Part shown: one piece after another, positions 1 through 8,722 of the stretch | Layout of the letters: each line of letters opens with the position of its first letter | Numbering within the stretch: the stretch's first letter is position 1 | Source: Neorhizobium galegae bv. orientalis str. HAMBI 540 | Lineage (GTDB): Bacteria > Pseudomonadota > Alphaproteobacteria > Rhizobiales > Rhizobiaceae | Length of the DNA: 64,000 bases | Assembly (NCBI RefSeq): GCF_000731315.1 | Contig: NZ_HG938353.1 | Coordinates: 3,782,001-3,846,000, forward strand | Reading direction: 5' to 3' | Notes under the pieces: model-generated | Told to the model about the DNA's origin: nothing | The model's input: the letters and a program-made list of their open reading frames with translations, nothing else | Databases searched by the model: none | Position numbers and translations under genes: made by a program

Positions 1-50
1 GCTTCGCGTTGCGGCATAGGCTTGGCCATTCCTTTCAACGGCCTGCCTCA

Positions 51-608
51 ATGACATTCCATCTCCGCGACGCCTCCCCCGCCGATCTTCCGACCATCAC
101 CGAGATCTATCGCGACAGCGTGCTGAACGGCACCGCAAGTTACGAGATCTTACCCCCGGACCAGGCTGAGATGACGGCTCGCTTCGAGGCGATCCGTGCC
201 AAGGGGTATCCCTATATCGCAGCGGAACAGGAAGACGGCACGCTCCTCGGTTACGCCTACGCATCGGCCTTCCGGACCCGCCCCGCCTATCGCTGGCTGG
301 TCGAGGATTCGATCTATCTGGCGCCGGAAGCGCGCGGCAAGGGCGTCGGCAAGGCGCTGCTCAAGGAATTGCTGGTGCGCTGCGAGGCGCTTGGTTTCCG
401 CCAGATGGTCGCCGTCATCGGCGGCGCGAGCCCGGCGTCCGTGGCACTCCATCGCGGCCTCGGTTTCGAACTGACCGGCACCCTGAAGGGCACCGGCTTC
501 AAACACGGAAAATGGCAGGATACCGTGCTGATGCAGGCAGCCCTCGGCGAAGGCAACGAAACCGATCCGGATCCCAGCGTCTATCCGGGTTCGCTGTTTA
601 CCGAGTAG
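51..608 (+). CDS. GNAT N-acetyltransferase, phosphinothricin acetyltransferase-like
   Basis: This 185-residue protein is a GNAT-fold acetyltransferase that transfers acetyl from acetyl-CoA to a small amine. The acetyl-CoA pyrophosphate loop RGKGVGKA is at residues 95-102, after the beta-strand DSIYLAPEA. The C-terminal stretch GFKHGKWQDTVLMQ (about 149-162) is typical of the Pat/Bar/YncA group, which acetylates phosphinothricin or methionine sulfoximine-like compounds. I start at the ATG at 51 (MTFHLRDA); an upstream TTG at 9 would add a tail without domain character. The gene converges on the DUF2794 gene with only 9 bp between the stops. The exact substrate cannot be told from sequence. Confidence 0.85.
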   Translation: MTFHLRDASPADLPTITEIYRDSVLNGTASYEILPPDQAEMTARFEAIRAKGYPYIAAEQEDGTLLGYAYASAFRTRPAYRWLVEDSIYLAPEARGKGVGKALLKELLVRCEALGFRQMVAVIGGASPASVALHRGLGFELTGTLKGTGFKHGKWQDTVLMQAALGEGNETDPDPSVYPGSLFTE

Positions 609-617
609 CAATCAGCG

Positions 618-1007
618 TCAGTCGATCAGTTTCAGCACCTTGTCGAACACCTTGAGCACCTGCGGCAGCTCATGGCCGCGCTTCATGATCAACCCGTGGG
701 TGTTCGTCACGGAATAGGCGCCCTGCTTGGCGGCAAGCTTCGGGTTCTTTTCGATTCGGAACAGCGGCGTCTCGCCCGAGCGCTTGAAAATGGAGAACAC
801 CGCCCGATCCTTGAGGTGATCGATAGCGTAGTCCTTCCATTCTCCCTCGCCGACCATGCGGCCGTAAATCCTCAAGATTGCGTCGAGTTCGCGCCGGTGG
901 AAGGTGACCGGCGCAGGATCGAGATTCTGCCGATATTCACTGAGATCGACGACGACGGCTGTGTCCCGGGATCTCTGGCCCCCCGGCAAATCCGGCTGAT
1001 CTGTCAT
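618..1007 (-). CDS. DUF2794 family protein
   Basis: A 129-residue soluble protein of the DUF2794 family, which is common in Alphaproteobacteria and has no known function. The conserved core runs from FHRRELDAILRIYGRMV through WKDYAIDHLKDRAVFSIF to the C-terminal GLIMKRGHELPQVLKV. I choose the ATG at 1007 (MTDQPDLPG) because GGGAG lies 6 nt before it; in-frame codons at 1040 and 1064 have no such site. It has no signal peptide and no membrane segment. It is convergent with the GNAT gene. The 292 bp upstream, to the DUF1223 gene, hold no recognisable gene. Confidence 0.8.
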   Translation of the reverse strand: MTDQPDLPGGQRSRDTAVVVDLSEYRQNLDPAPVTFHRRELDAILRIYGRMVGEGEWKDYAIDHLKDRAVFSIFKRSGETPLFRIEKNPKLAAKQGAYSVTNTHGLIMKRGHELPQVLKVFDKVLKLID

Positions 1008-1299
1008 CAAGACTCCCAAATCGTCAAATGTCAGAGACATGACAGTTTGCCCGAGAGGCTGCAAAAATCAACCCCGGCAATTTCGCCAGGGACGAACCGC
1101 ACGATTTTATTGTTGCCCCATTTCGAACAAAAGAGTGCCCGATTTCGAAGCGAAATTGACGATGTTGGTTGGCGCCGTTTTCAGCGCCATATGGCCCGGT
1201 CTGGTGCATTGACCCTTACCCCCAGCCCCCCAATGTTATTGGATCGGGCCGCCAACAAGAATTCACATACAGTCAGCCAGTCCTGAACCGCGCCTGCGG

Positions 1300-2049
1300 T
1301 CAGTAGTTTTTGCGACCCACCATCAATACCGTCGCGCCGAGAATGGCTGCCGGTTCGCCGCCCGGACCGGAGGTCTGCAGCAGGATCGCGCAACCGTCCT
1401 TCTTGGACTTGCCCATCAGCTTGCCCGGCAAGGTCAGCTTCATGCTCTGGCCGTTCCAGGTGCCGACCGACTGCACGTCATAGACGGCGTGCCAATATTC
1501 CATGTTCTTGCCGCTGTTTTCACCCTTGGTGACATCCACCTGCTGGCGCTTGGTGAAGTAGGCAACGACGACATCCGCCTGTCCCTTGCCGTTGCCGATC
1601 TCGATCTCGATCTCGTCGCCGCGCATCGCAGCGGTGACCGGAACGTCGAGCCCCTTGCCGTTCTGGCCGAGCATCTTCACCTTGTCATTGATGACCGTGA
1701 GGTCCGTGCCCTTGACATGATCGCGGCCGTTGATGACCGCCTGCGGAGTATAGACGCCGCTGCGTCCGAGCGACTTGGCATAACCATATTGCCGCTCGGT
1801 ATTTTCCTTGGAGCTCAGCGTATCGGTCCAGCCGAGATAGTTCCAGTAGTCGACGTGGTAGGAGAGCACGACCATGTCGCCCTGCGCCACCAGCTCGCCC
1901 AGCGCTGCGTCGGCCGGCGGGCAGGAAGAACACCCCTGAGAGGTGAAAAGCTCGATCACGCCCTTCGGCGCTCTCACCTCTCCCGCAAATGCAGCGCCCG
2001 CATAAAACAGGCCCGCAACAAGGAGTACGGAGCGAAAACGAAAGGGCAT
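1300..2049 (-). CDS. DUF1223 secreted thioredoxin-like protein
   Basis: A 249-residue exported protein of the DUF1223 family. A cleavable signal peptide (residues 1-22, VLLVAGLFYAGAAFAGE) is followed by a thioredoxin-like start, VIELFTSQGCSSCPPAD, with a C40-x-x-C43 pair that could be redox-active in the periplasm. Further family blocks are SYHVDYWNYLGWTDTLSS and YTPQAVINGRDHVKG. GAGG lies about 10 nt before the ATG at 2049. It is monocistronic, with about 195 bp to the next minus-strand gene. The function is unknown; a periplasmic thiol role is an inference from the fold and motif. Confidence 0.8.
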   Translation of the reverse strand: MPFRFRSVLLVAGLFYAGAAFAGEVRAPKGVIELFTSQGCSSCPPADAALGELVAQGDMVVLSYHVDYWNYLGWTDTLSSKENTERQYGYAKSLGRSGVYTPQAVINGRDHVKGTDLTVINDKVKMLGQNGKGLDVPVTAAMRGDEIEIEIGNGKGQADVVVAYFTKRQQVDVTKGENSGKNMEYWHAVYDVQSVGTWNGQSMKLTLPGKLMGKSKKDGCAILLQTSGPGGEPAAILGATVLMVGRKNY

Positions 2050-2244
2050 GGGTGGTGGACCTCTTTATCAGGGCAACTGTTATCCACGATTGCTCGCGGC
2101 GATCAAGGGCCTAACGCACTGGATGGCGGAAAGTAACCACCGGGCACCTTCAAGAGAAAGTCACGAAGGGGTGAAGACCGGATAATTGATCGGTTCCCGA
2201 ATGCGTTTCGTTGGGCGCCAAACTTGGCGAAAAATGCGGCGAGG

Positions 2245-2982
2245 TCAAATCAGTTTGAGCAGGCCCTGAGTAAAATAAACGGCACCTACGCCGGTGACGA
2301 CCCAGCGCGTCCAGGCGCGGAAATTCTGGTCGGTCATCTTCTGCAGGATGCCGTTGCCGACATGCGCGCCGAGGATGGCGATCGGCGCGGCGAGCAGGAT
2401 CGAAATCCAGTCGGAGGTTGGCAGGCCGGAAGCCGCGCTCCAGTAGAAGGCAACCTTCGTGAGATGCGAAAGCGTCTGGATCGACGCCTTGGTGGCGATG
2501 ATCTTGCGGCGGTCCATCTGGGTGCGGATGAAGAAGATATCGACCGTCGGCCCCGCGACGCCGACGCTGATCGTCAGCGCCCCGGAAAACAGCCCGCAGA
2601 TGAAGGCATGCAGCGGCTTCGACGCATCGAGCTGCAGCCGCTTGACGGGCAGCCAGACCAGGATCGGCATCAGCCCCACCCCGATCAACACGATGACCAG
2701 GTCCGGCACATAATTGACCGAGAACAGCACCGCTGCCGAAACGGCGACGCCGAGGCAGAGGATGCCGAGGATACGGTAGTCGATATAGGCGCGGGAAAAC
2801 CAGGCGCGCGATCCGTTTGAGACCATCTGGATGATGCCGTGGAAGGCGATCGCGGTACCGACGGGATAAAGGAAAAGTAGCACCCAGAGCAGGATCAACC
2901 CGCCCGCCATGCCGAAAATTCCCGAAAGCAGCGATGTCAGGAAAACGGTGACGGCCATTCCGATGAGGATGACGACGGTCAA
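2245..2982 (-). CDS. TSUP family permease (sulfite exporter TauE/SafE-like)
   Basis: A polytopic membrane protein of about 245 residues in the TSUP (TauE/SafE, DUF81) family, which moves small sulfur or carboxylate anions across the inner membrane. Hydrophobic segments dominate, with the family pattern LLSGIFGMAGGLILLWVLL near the N-terminus and a related GALTISVGVAGPTVDI repeat in the second half. The reading frame is open far upstream, but that part is a translated palindromic repeat. I therefore prefer the TTG at 2982 (TVVILIGMAVTVF); the ATG at 2958 is the alternative. It lies downstream of acnA on the same strand, separated by the repeat and a terminator. The substrate is unknown. Confidence 0.75.
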   Translation of the reverse strand: MTVVILIGMAVTVFLTSLLSGIFGMAGGLILLWVLLFLYPVGTAIAFHGIIQMVSNGSRAWFSRAYIDYRILGILCLGVAVSAAVLFSVNYVPDLVIVLIGVGLMPILVWLPVKRLQLDASKPLHAFICGLFSGALTISVGVAGPTVDIFFIRTQMDRRKIIATKASIQTLSHLTKVAFYWSAASGLPTSDWISILLAAPIAILGAHVGNGILQKMTDQNFRAWTRWVVTGVGAVYFTQGLLKLI

Positions 2983-3027
2983 GGGCGCGGGACCTTGGGA
3001 CAGCTGGGATCGAGGGCCTCCACCTCC

Positions 3028-3141
3028 CTCATTTCTGTGCTTGTCACAGGAATCCAGTGACCCGATGTCTATCGGGTCGGGAGACTCTTTCAGCCCAAGG
3101 ACTTGGGCTGGCTGGATTCCTGTGACAAGCACAGGAATGAG
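3028..3141. repeat. Three-hairpin palindromic intergenic repeat
   Basis: Two 30-nt arms (3028-3057 and 3112-3141) are inverted copies that differ at one position. Between them are two further perfect hairpins: GACCCGAT/ATCGGGTC (3059-3078, loop GTCT) and CAGCCCAA/TTGGGCTG (3091-3110, loop GGAC). The whole can fold as a clover leaf. It sits between acnA and the TSUP gene. Elements with these arms are, from memory, widespread between rhizobial and agrobacterial genes; that needs a genome search. Confidence 0.85.
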
Positions 3142-3164
3142 GACCGATGGGGTTGTGCAGAAGA

Positions 3165-3191
3165 CCACCCGCAGGCCCAGCCTGCGGGTGG
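3165..3191 (-). terminator. Probable acnA terminator hairpin
   Basis: A perfect 12-bp stem (CCACCCGCAGGC with GCCTGCGGGTGG) around a CCA loop begins 9 nt past the acnA stop codon. The run after it on the minus strand (TCTTCTGC) is only weakly U-rich, so termination may be inefficient or the hairpin may serve for 3'-end protection. Confidence 0.65.
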
Positions 3192-3200
3192 CTTTGTCGC

Positions 3201-5894
3201 TTAGGCGGCGAGGTCGCGCAGAACGGTCTGCAGGATGCCGCCGTTGTTCATGTAGATGACCTCGTCAAGCGTATCGATGCGGCAGAGGATGTTGACTTCC
3301 TTCACCGTGCCGTCGCCGTAGGTGATCTTGGCGATCTTCCATTCGCGCGGCTTGATGTCGCCTTCGAGACCGTCGATCTCGACGACTTCATCACCCTTGA
3401 GGTCGAGGCTGGCCCAGGTCGTGCCCTCTTCGAAGACGAAAGGAACGATGCCCATGCCGACCAGGTTCGAGCGGTGGATACGCTCGAAGGACTGGGCGAT
3501 GACCGCCTTGACGCCGAGCAGGTTGGTGCCCTTTGCGGCCCAGTCGCGCGACGAACCGTTGCCGTATTCGACGCCGGCGAAGATGACGAGCGGGACGCCC
3601 TCGGCCTTGTACTGCATGGCCGCGTCGTAGATCGACATCTCTTCCTTGGACGGATAGTGGAAGGTGTAGCCACCTTCCTTGCCGTTCGGGCCGAGCATGT
3701 AGTTGCGGATACGGATGTTGGCGAACGTGCCGCGCATCATCACTTCATGGTTGCCGCGGCGCGTGCCGTACTGGTTGAAGTCGGCAACGCCGACGCCATG
3801 ACCCGTCAGGTAGGCACCGGCCGGCGAAGCAGCCTTGATCGAACCGGCCGGCGAGATGTGGTCGGTGGTGATCTTGTCGCCGAACAGACCGAGGACGCGA
3901 GCGCCCTTGATGTTCTTGAGGCCCGAACCGGTCTTGCCCATGCCGACGAAGTAAGGCGGGTTCTGCACATAGGTCGAATCGTCGTCCCAGGCATAGGTCT
4001 GGCCCGGAGGAACCTTGACGGCCTGCCAGTTCGCATCGCCCTTGAACACGTCCGCATACTTGCTCTCGTAGAGTTCGCGGGTGACGTATTTCAGGATGAA
4101 TTCCTGGACTTCCTTCGAAGTCGGCCAGATGTCCTTGAGGAAGACCGGGTTGCCGTTCTGGTCTTCGCCGAGCGGTTCCGTGGTCAGGTCCTTCTGGACC
4201 GAACCGGCCAGCGCATAGGCGACGACGAGCGGCGGCGAAGCGAGGTAGTTCGCCTGGACGTCCGGCGAGATACGGCCTTCGAAGTTACGGTTGCCGGAGA
4301 GCACGCCGGCGGCGATGAGGCCCTTGTCGTTGATTGTCTTCGAGATCGGCGCCGGCAGCGGACCGGAATTGCCGATGCAGGTGGTGCAGCCGAAGCCGAC
4401 CAGGTTGAAGCCGAGCTTGTCGAGATCGGCCTGCAGGCCAGATTTGGCAAGGTATTCGCCGACGACCTGGGATCCCGGCGCAAGCGAGGTCTTGACCCAC
4501 GGCTTGGACTTCAGGCCCTTGGCAACTGCGTTGCGGGCAAGAAGGCCGGCGGCGATCAGCACAGACGGGTTGGACGTGTTGGTGCAGGACGTGATCGCGG
4601 CAATCGCCACGTCGCCATGGCCGAGGTCGAAATCCGTGCCTTCGACAGGGTAACGATTGTCGAGCTGGCCGGGCTTCTTGTACTCGGTATCGAGCGAACC
4701 GGCGAAACCGGATGCGATCTTGTCGAGCGAGATGCGGCCTTCCGGACGCTTCGGGCCGGCCATGGAAGGCACGACGTCGTTGAGGTCGAGTTCCAGCGTG
4801 TCGGTGAAGACGAGGTCTGAACCGTCGCCTTCGCGCCACATGCCCTGGACCTTGGAATAGGCCTCGACCAGCGCGATACGCTCAAGCGTGCGGCCGGACA
4901 TGGTCAGGTAGTTGATGGTTTCGCCATCGACCGGGAAGAAGCCGCAGGTCGCGCCGTATTCCGGGCCCATGTTGCCGATCGTCGCGCGGTCTGCGAGCGG
5001 CATGTTGTCCATGCCCGGACCGAAGAATTCGACGAACTTGGAAACGACGCCCTTCTTGCGCAGCATCTGCACGACGGTCAGCACCAGGTCGGTCGCGGTG
5101 ACGCCTTCCTTGAGCTTGCCGGTGAGCTTGAAGCCAATGACTTCAGGCAAAAGCATCGAGACCGGCTGGCCGAGCATCGAGGCTTCCGCTTCGATACCGC
5201 CCACGCCCCAGCCGAGAACGCCGAGACCGTTGATCATCGTGGTGTGCGAATCGGTGCCGACGCAGGTGTCCGGATAGGCGATCGTTTCGCCGTCCTCTTC
5301 CTTGGTCCAGACCGTCTGGCCGAGATATTCCAGGTTCACCTGGTGACAGATGCCGGTGCCAGGAGGAACGACGCGGAAATTCTTGAACGCCTGCTGGCCC
5401 CACTTCAGGAAGCGGTAGCGCTCGCCGTTGCGTTCGTATTCGAGCTCGACGTTCTTGGCAAAGGCGGTCGGCGTGCCGAACTCGTCGACGATGACCGAGT
5501 GGTCGATGACGAGGTCGACGGGAACCAGCGGATTGATCTTTTCCGGATCGCCGCCGAGCGCCACCATGGCATCGCGCATCGCAGCAAGATCGACAACGGC
5601 GGGAACGCCGGTGAAGTCCTGCATCAGTACGCGGGCCGGACGGTAGGCGATTTCCGCTTCCGTAAGACCCTTGTTGTTCAGCCATTCGGCAACGGTGAGG
5701 ATCTGTTCCTTGGTGACGGACTGGCCGTCTTCAAAGCGGAGCAGGTTTTCGAGCAGCACCTTCATGGAGAAGGGCAGCTTCGAAACGCCGGCCAGGCCGT
5801 TCTGTTCGGCCTTCGGAAGGCTGTAGTAAACGTAATCCTTACCGCCTACGGTAAGGATGGAGCGACAATTGAAACTGTCGAGAGACTTAGCCAC
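3201..5894 (-). CDS. acnA: Aconitate hydratase AcnA
   Basis: Full-length (897-residue) monomeric aconitase of the IRP/AcnA type. It interconverts citrate and isocitrate in the TCA cycle using a [4Fe-4S] cluster. The three cluster cysteines are visible: C437 in TSCTNTSNPS, and C503 and C506 in FGCTTCIGNS. The substrate block DTCVGTDSHTTMINGLG is at 210-225, and the C-terminal swivel domain carries GVEYGNGSSRDWAAKG. The ATG start MAKSLDSFNC matches the usual N-terminus. It is transcribed away from ccmA, with about 270 bp shared upstream. A 10-bp hairpin lies in the early coding region (5835-5858). Confidence 0.97.
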   Translation of the reverse strand: MAKSLDSFNCRSILTVGGKDYVYYSLPKAEQNGLAGVSKLPFSMKVLLENLLRFEDGQSVTKEQILTVAEWLNNKGLTEAEIAYRPARVLMQDFTGVPAVVDLAAMRDAMVALGGDPEKINPLVPVDLVIDHSVIVDEFGTPTAFAKNVELEYERNGERYRFLKWGQQAFKNFRVVPPGTGICHQVNLEYLGQTVWTKEEDGETIAYPDTCVGTDSHTTMINGLGVLGWGVGGIEAEASMLGQPVSMLLPEVIGFKLTGKLKEGVTATDLVLTVVQMLRKKGVVSKFVEFFGPGMDNMPLADRATIGNMGPEYGATCGFFPVDGETINYLTMSGRTLERIALVEAYSKVQGMWREGDGSDLVFTDTLELDLNDVVPSMAGPKRPEGRISLDKIASGFAGSLDTEYKKPGQLDNRYPVEGTDFDLGHGDVAIAAITSCTNTSNPSVLIAAGLLARNAVAKGLKSKPWVKTSLAPGSQVVGEYLAKSGLQADLDKLGFNLVGFGCTTCIGNSGPLPAPISKTINDKGLIAAGVLSGNRNFEGRISPDVQANYLASPPLVVAYALAGSVQKDLTTEPLGEDQNGNPVFLKDIWPTSKEVQEFILKYVTRELYESKYADVFKGDANWQAVKVPPGQTYAWDDDSTYVQNPPYFVGMGKTGSGLKNIKGARVLGLFGDKITTDHISPAGSIKAASPAGAYLTGHGVGVADFNQYGTRRGNHEVMMRGTFANIRIRNYMLGPNGKEGGYTFHYPSKEEMSIYDAAMQYKAEGVPLVIFAGVEYGNGSSRDWAAKGTNLLGVKAVIAQSFERIHRSNLVGMGIVPFVFEEGTTWASLDLKGDEVVEIDGLEGDIKPREWKIAKITYGDGTVKEVNILCRIDTLDEVIYMNNGGILQTVLRDLAA

Positions 5895-6164
5895 GGAAAA
5901 TAACCCCGCTGATTAAAGAGCCAACACGCGCGTGCGGACGCCTATGCACTTCATGCACATCAGGATGCGGGTGCGACCATTTCCGCTGTCCGCACGAGAA
6001 GACTTTTGGGATCTTCAGGTTCGGCGGAAGATTGAAATCACGCCGGCCGCTGGCGTGGTTGCAGTGCTTATAGATAATTTCTAAGAAGGGTTCCAGACGC
6101 TTGGCGCCCATTCCGAATAAATTTTCGGAATGCGATGATTAAAATCTTAATGAAGGTCTCCAGC

Positions 6165-6809
6165 ATGCGGCTTTTGGCCGAAAACCTGAGCGCAAGACGC
6201 GGCGAAGACCTGATTTTCACGGATATCTCCTTTGACCTCGGAGCCGGTGAAAGCCTCGTCCTGACTGGCCGCAACGGATCGGGGAAATCGACGCTGCTGC
6301 GCGTCGTGGCCGGATTGCTGCACGCTGAAACCGGCCGCGTGAGCTGGATCTCCGAGAGTTCCGAATCAGGCATGCGCGCCGCCGAGGCCTGCCACTATCT
6401 CGGCCACCGCAATGCGATGAAGGCGGAGTTGACGGTCTTTGAAAATCTGGGCTTCTGGAAGGATTTCCTCGGCGATGCGGAGGACGGCAAGGGTATCTCC
6501 CCGGGCGAGGCCGCAGAGTCCGTGGGTCTCGGGGGGATCATCCATCTGCCCTTCGGATATCTCTCCGCCGGCCAGCAGCGCCGCATGGCGTTTGCCAAGC
6601 TGCTGGTCGCTTACCGCCCGGTCTGGATATTGGACGAACCCACCGCCGCCCTCGATGTGAGCGCGGAGGCCGTGTTTACCGAGTTGATCAAGGCGCATCT
6701 TGCGGCCGGCGGTATTTTATTGGCCGCGACTCACCAGCCGCTGGGGTTGGAGAATGCAAGGGAATTGCGGATGGCGGGGTTCGCGGGCGTGACGGAGGAG
6801 AGATGGTGA
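6165..6809 (+). CDS. ccmA: Heme exporter ATP-binding protein CcmA
   Basis: A 214-residue ABC ATPase that, with CcmB, CcmC and CcmD, drives release of heme-loaded CcmE during cytochrome c maturation at the inner membrane. Walker A GRNGSGKST is at 35-43, the signature LSAGQQRR at 133-140, and Walker B VWILDEPT at 153-160. The ATG at 6165 (MRLLAENLSARRG) matches the family N-terminus; an in-frame codon 30 nt upstream gives a non-family extension. It is first in ccmABCDG, but a palindromic element and 229 bp separate it from ccmB. ccmE, ccmF and ccmH are not in the window. Confidence 0.95.
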   Translation: MRLLAENLSARRGEDLIFTDISFDLGAGESLVLTGRNGSGKSTLLRVVAGLLHAETGRVSWISESSESGMRAAEACHYLGHRNAMKAELTVFENLGFWKDFLGDAEDGKGISPGEAAESVGLGGIIHLPFGYLSAGQQRRMAFAKLLVAYRPVWILDEPTAALDVSAEAVFTELIKAHLAAGGILLAATHQPLGLENARELRMAGFAGVTEERW

Positions 6810-6824
6810 TCGTCCTGCCCCGCA

Positions 6825-7014
6825 TTACCCCCCTCTGCCCTGCCGGGCATCTCCCCCTCAAGGAGGGAGATCGGCAAGACGTCGGACCTTCGCCAAATGT
6901 TGGACGTTTTGGAATTGGCGCCCGTAGACTGAAACTCGACTTTGGGGCAAAGCGGCAGCTCCATCCGATCTCCCCCCTTGAGGGGGAGATGCCCGGCAGG
7001 GCAGAGGGGGGTAA
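6825..7014. repeat. Palindromic element between ccmA and ccmB
   Basis: Two inverted 50-nt arms (6825-6874 and 6965-7014) match at 49 positions and flank a 90-nt spacer. Each arm has a small hairpin TGCCC-TGCC-GGGCA and a second one built on ATCTCCCC/GGGGAGAT, the latter damaged by the single mismatch in the left arm. The same arm family occurs inside ftsY at 12051-12227. It fills most of the ccmA-ccmB gap, where close coupling is usual. Confidence 0.9.
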
Positions 7015-7038
7015 GCCCCAAACGCAAGGCCTCCCACT

Positions 7039-7698
7039 ATGACCGCCCTCCTCCTCCGCGACCTGAAACTTTCGGTCCGCGCCGGCGGAGGCGCGCTGAT
7101 CGGGGTCCTCTTCTTCATGACGGTCGTCGCCGTCATCCCTTTCGGCGTCGGCCCGGACCTCAATCTGTTGTCCCGCATCGGCCCGGCGATCGTCTGGATC
7201 GGCGCGCTGCTGTCGGCCCTGCTCGGCCTCGACCGCCTGTTCCAGACCGAGCGCGAAGACGGATCGCTGGACCTTCTGCTGATGCAGGAACATCCGCTGG
7301 TGCTGACCGTGCTGGTCAAATGCCTGGCCCATTGGCTCGGCAACGGCCTGCCACTGGTGATCGCATCGCCACTGCTCGGCCTGTTCATGAACATGGACGA
7401 GGTGGCGATCGGCGCCACCATGCTGACGCTGCTGGTCGGCACGCCGGCGCTGACCTTCATCGGTGCGGTGGGCGCGGCCGTCGCGGTCGCCCTGCCGCGT
7501 GGGGGGCTGCTCGTCTCGATCCTTGTCCTGCCGCTCGCGATCCCCGTGCTGATCTTCGGGGTCAGCGCCTCCTATGCGGCTGTCGAGGACCCTGCCCCGT
7601 TTATGCCGCCTTTCTTGATATTGGTGGCGATCACGATGTTTTTTGCCGTGCTCGGTCCGCTCGGCGCGGCACTGGCGTTGCGCAATGCCGGCGATTGA
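7039..7698 (+). CDS. ccmB: Heme exporter membrane protein CcmB
   Basis: A 219-residue integral membrane permease, partner of CcmA, with six expected transmembrane helices. The N-terminus MTALLLRDLKLSVRAGGG and the following hydrophobic segment with PFGVGPDLNLL are typical of CcmB, as is FQTEREDGSLDLLLMQ. The length matches the family. The ATG at 7039 lies 24 bp past the palindromic element. ccmC follows after 89 bp. Confidence 0.95.
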   Translation: MTALLLRDLKLSVRAGGGALIGVLFFMTVVAVIPFGVGPDLNLLSRIGPAIVWIGALLSALLGLDRLFQTEREDGSLDLLLMQEHPLVLTVLVKCLAHWLGNGLPLVIASPLLGLFMNMDEVAIGATMLTLLVGTPALTFIGAVGAAVAVALPRGGLLVSILVLPLAIPVLIFGVSASYAAVEDPAPFMPPFLILVAITMFFAVLGPLGAALALRNAGD

Positions 7699-7787
7699 CT
7701 AGAATCGGATTAAACGGGGTCGGATCGACGACCAGCGAATTGACCAGGATCAAGCTGATTTTTCCGCGCGCATATTAGAAAGTGCCC

Positions 7788-8546
7788 ATGACCGAAAGCC
7801 TCGCCATCAGCAAGTTCAGCGACCTGGCCAACCCGACGCGATTTCTGGCGCTGGCGGCCCGTATTCTGCCGTGGATGGCGGCGGCGACCGTGATCGTCTT
7901 CGCGATCGGGCTCTATCTGAGCTTCACGACGGAAGGCGATTACCAGCAGGGCGCGACGGTGCGTATCATGTACGTGCATGTGCCCTCCGCCTGGCTATCA
8001 ATGATGTGCTACACGGTCATGGCCGTTTCGGCGATCGGCACGCTGGTCTGGCGCCATCCTCTCGCCGACGTGTCGCACAAGGCGGCAGCTCCGCTAGGCG
8101 CCGCCTTCACGCTAATCGCGCTCGCCACCGGCTCGCTTTGGGGCAAGCCGATGTGGGGCACGTGGTGGGTCTGGGATGCCCGGCTGACCTCGGTCTTCGT
8201 GCTATTCCTGATGTATCTCGGCCTGATTGCGCTCAACCGCGCCATGGACGATCCGTCGCGGGCGGCCCGCGTCTCCGCCGTGCTGATCCTCGTCGGTTTC
8301 GTCAACATCCCGATCATAAAATTCTCGGTCGACTGGTGGAATACGCTGCACCAGCCGGCCAGCGTCATCCGCATGGGCGGCCCGACCATCGACCAGGAAT
8401 TCCTCTGGCCGCTGCTGATCATGGCGATCGCCTTCACCCTGCTGTTCTTCACCCTGCATGTGATGGCGATGCGCAACGAGATTTGGCGCCGCCGCGTCGC
8501 AGCCCAGCGCCGCATGGCCGCACGTTTGGCTGGCCGGGAAGCTTAG
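7788..8546 (+). CDS. ccmC: Heme exporter protein CcmC
   Basis: A 252-residue, six-helix membrane protein of the heme-handling superfamily. It presents heme at the periplasmic face and passes it to CcmE. The tryptophan-rich heme-binding motif GKPMWGTWWVWDARLTS is at about 119-135, flanked by the conserved VHVPSAW (63-69). I use the ATG at 7788 (MTESLAISKF); a GTG two codons earlier is possible. It is followed 5 nt later by ccmD. Confidence 0.95.
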   Translation: MTESLAISKFSDLANPTRFLALAARILPWMAAATVIVFAIGLYLSFTTEGDYQQGATVRIMYVHVPSAWLSMMCYTVMAVSAIGTLVWRHPLADVSHKAAAPLGAAFTLIALATGSLWGKPMWGTWWVWDARLTSVFVLFLMYLGLIALNRAMDDPSRAARVSAVLILVGFVNIPIIKFSVDWWNTLHQPASVIRMGGPTIDQEFLWPLLIMAIAFTLLFFTLHVMAMRNEIWRRRVAAQRRMAARLAGREA

Positions 8547-8551
8547 AGATC

Positions 8552-8722
8552 ATGACCCACACGTTCTACATCGCCATGTCCTATGCCGTAGCGGCCGTCG
8601 TCATCCTCTGTCTGATCGCCTGGACCTGGCTGGACGGGCGCGCGCGTCAAAAAGAGCTGGCCGAACTCGAGGCTTCCGGCATCCGCCGCCGCTCCGCCCA
8701 GCCGACAGGTGACGCGGCATGA
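8552..8722 (+). CDS. ccmD: Heme exporter protein CcmD
   Basis: A 56-residue single-span membrane protein. After MTHTFYIAMSYA comes a hydrophobic helix (about 9-27) and then a charged cytoplasmic tail (RARQKELAELEASG), the usual CcmD layout. CcmD stabilises the CcmABC-CcmE complex. The ATG is 5 nt past the ccmC stop, and its stop overlaps the ccmG start (ATGA), which indicates translational coupling. Confidence 0.93.
   Translation: MTHTFYIAMSYAVAAVVILCLIAWTWLDGRARQKELAELEASGIRRRSAQPTGDAA

Noticed and set aside
2983..3168. Upstream extension of the TSUP gene
   Set aside because: The added residues are the translated three-hairpin repeat (GLKESPDPIDIG and similar), not a signal or membrane segment.
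3147..4820. Long plus-strand open frame (557 codons) across acnA
   Set aside because: It is antisense to aconitase, has no family sequence, and is a by-product of GC-rich codon usage.
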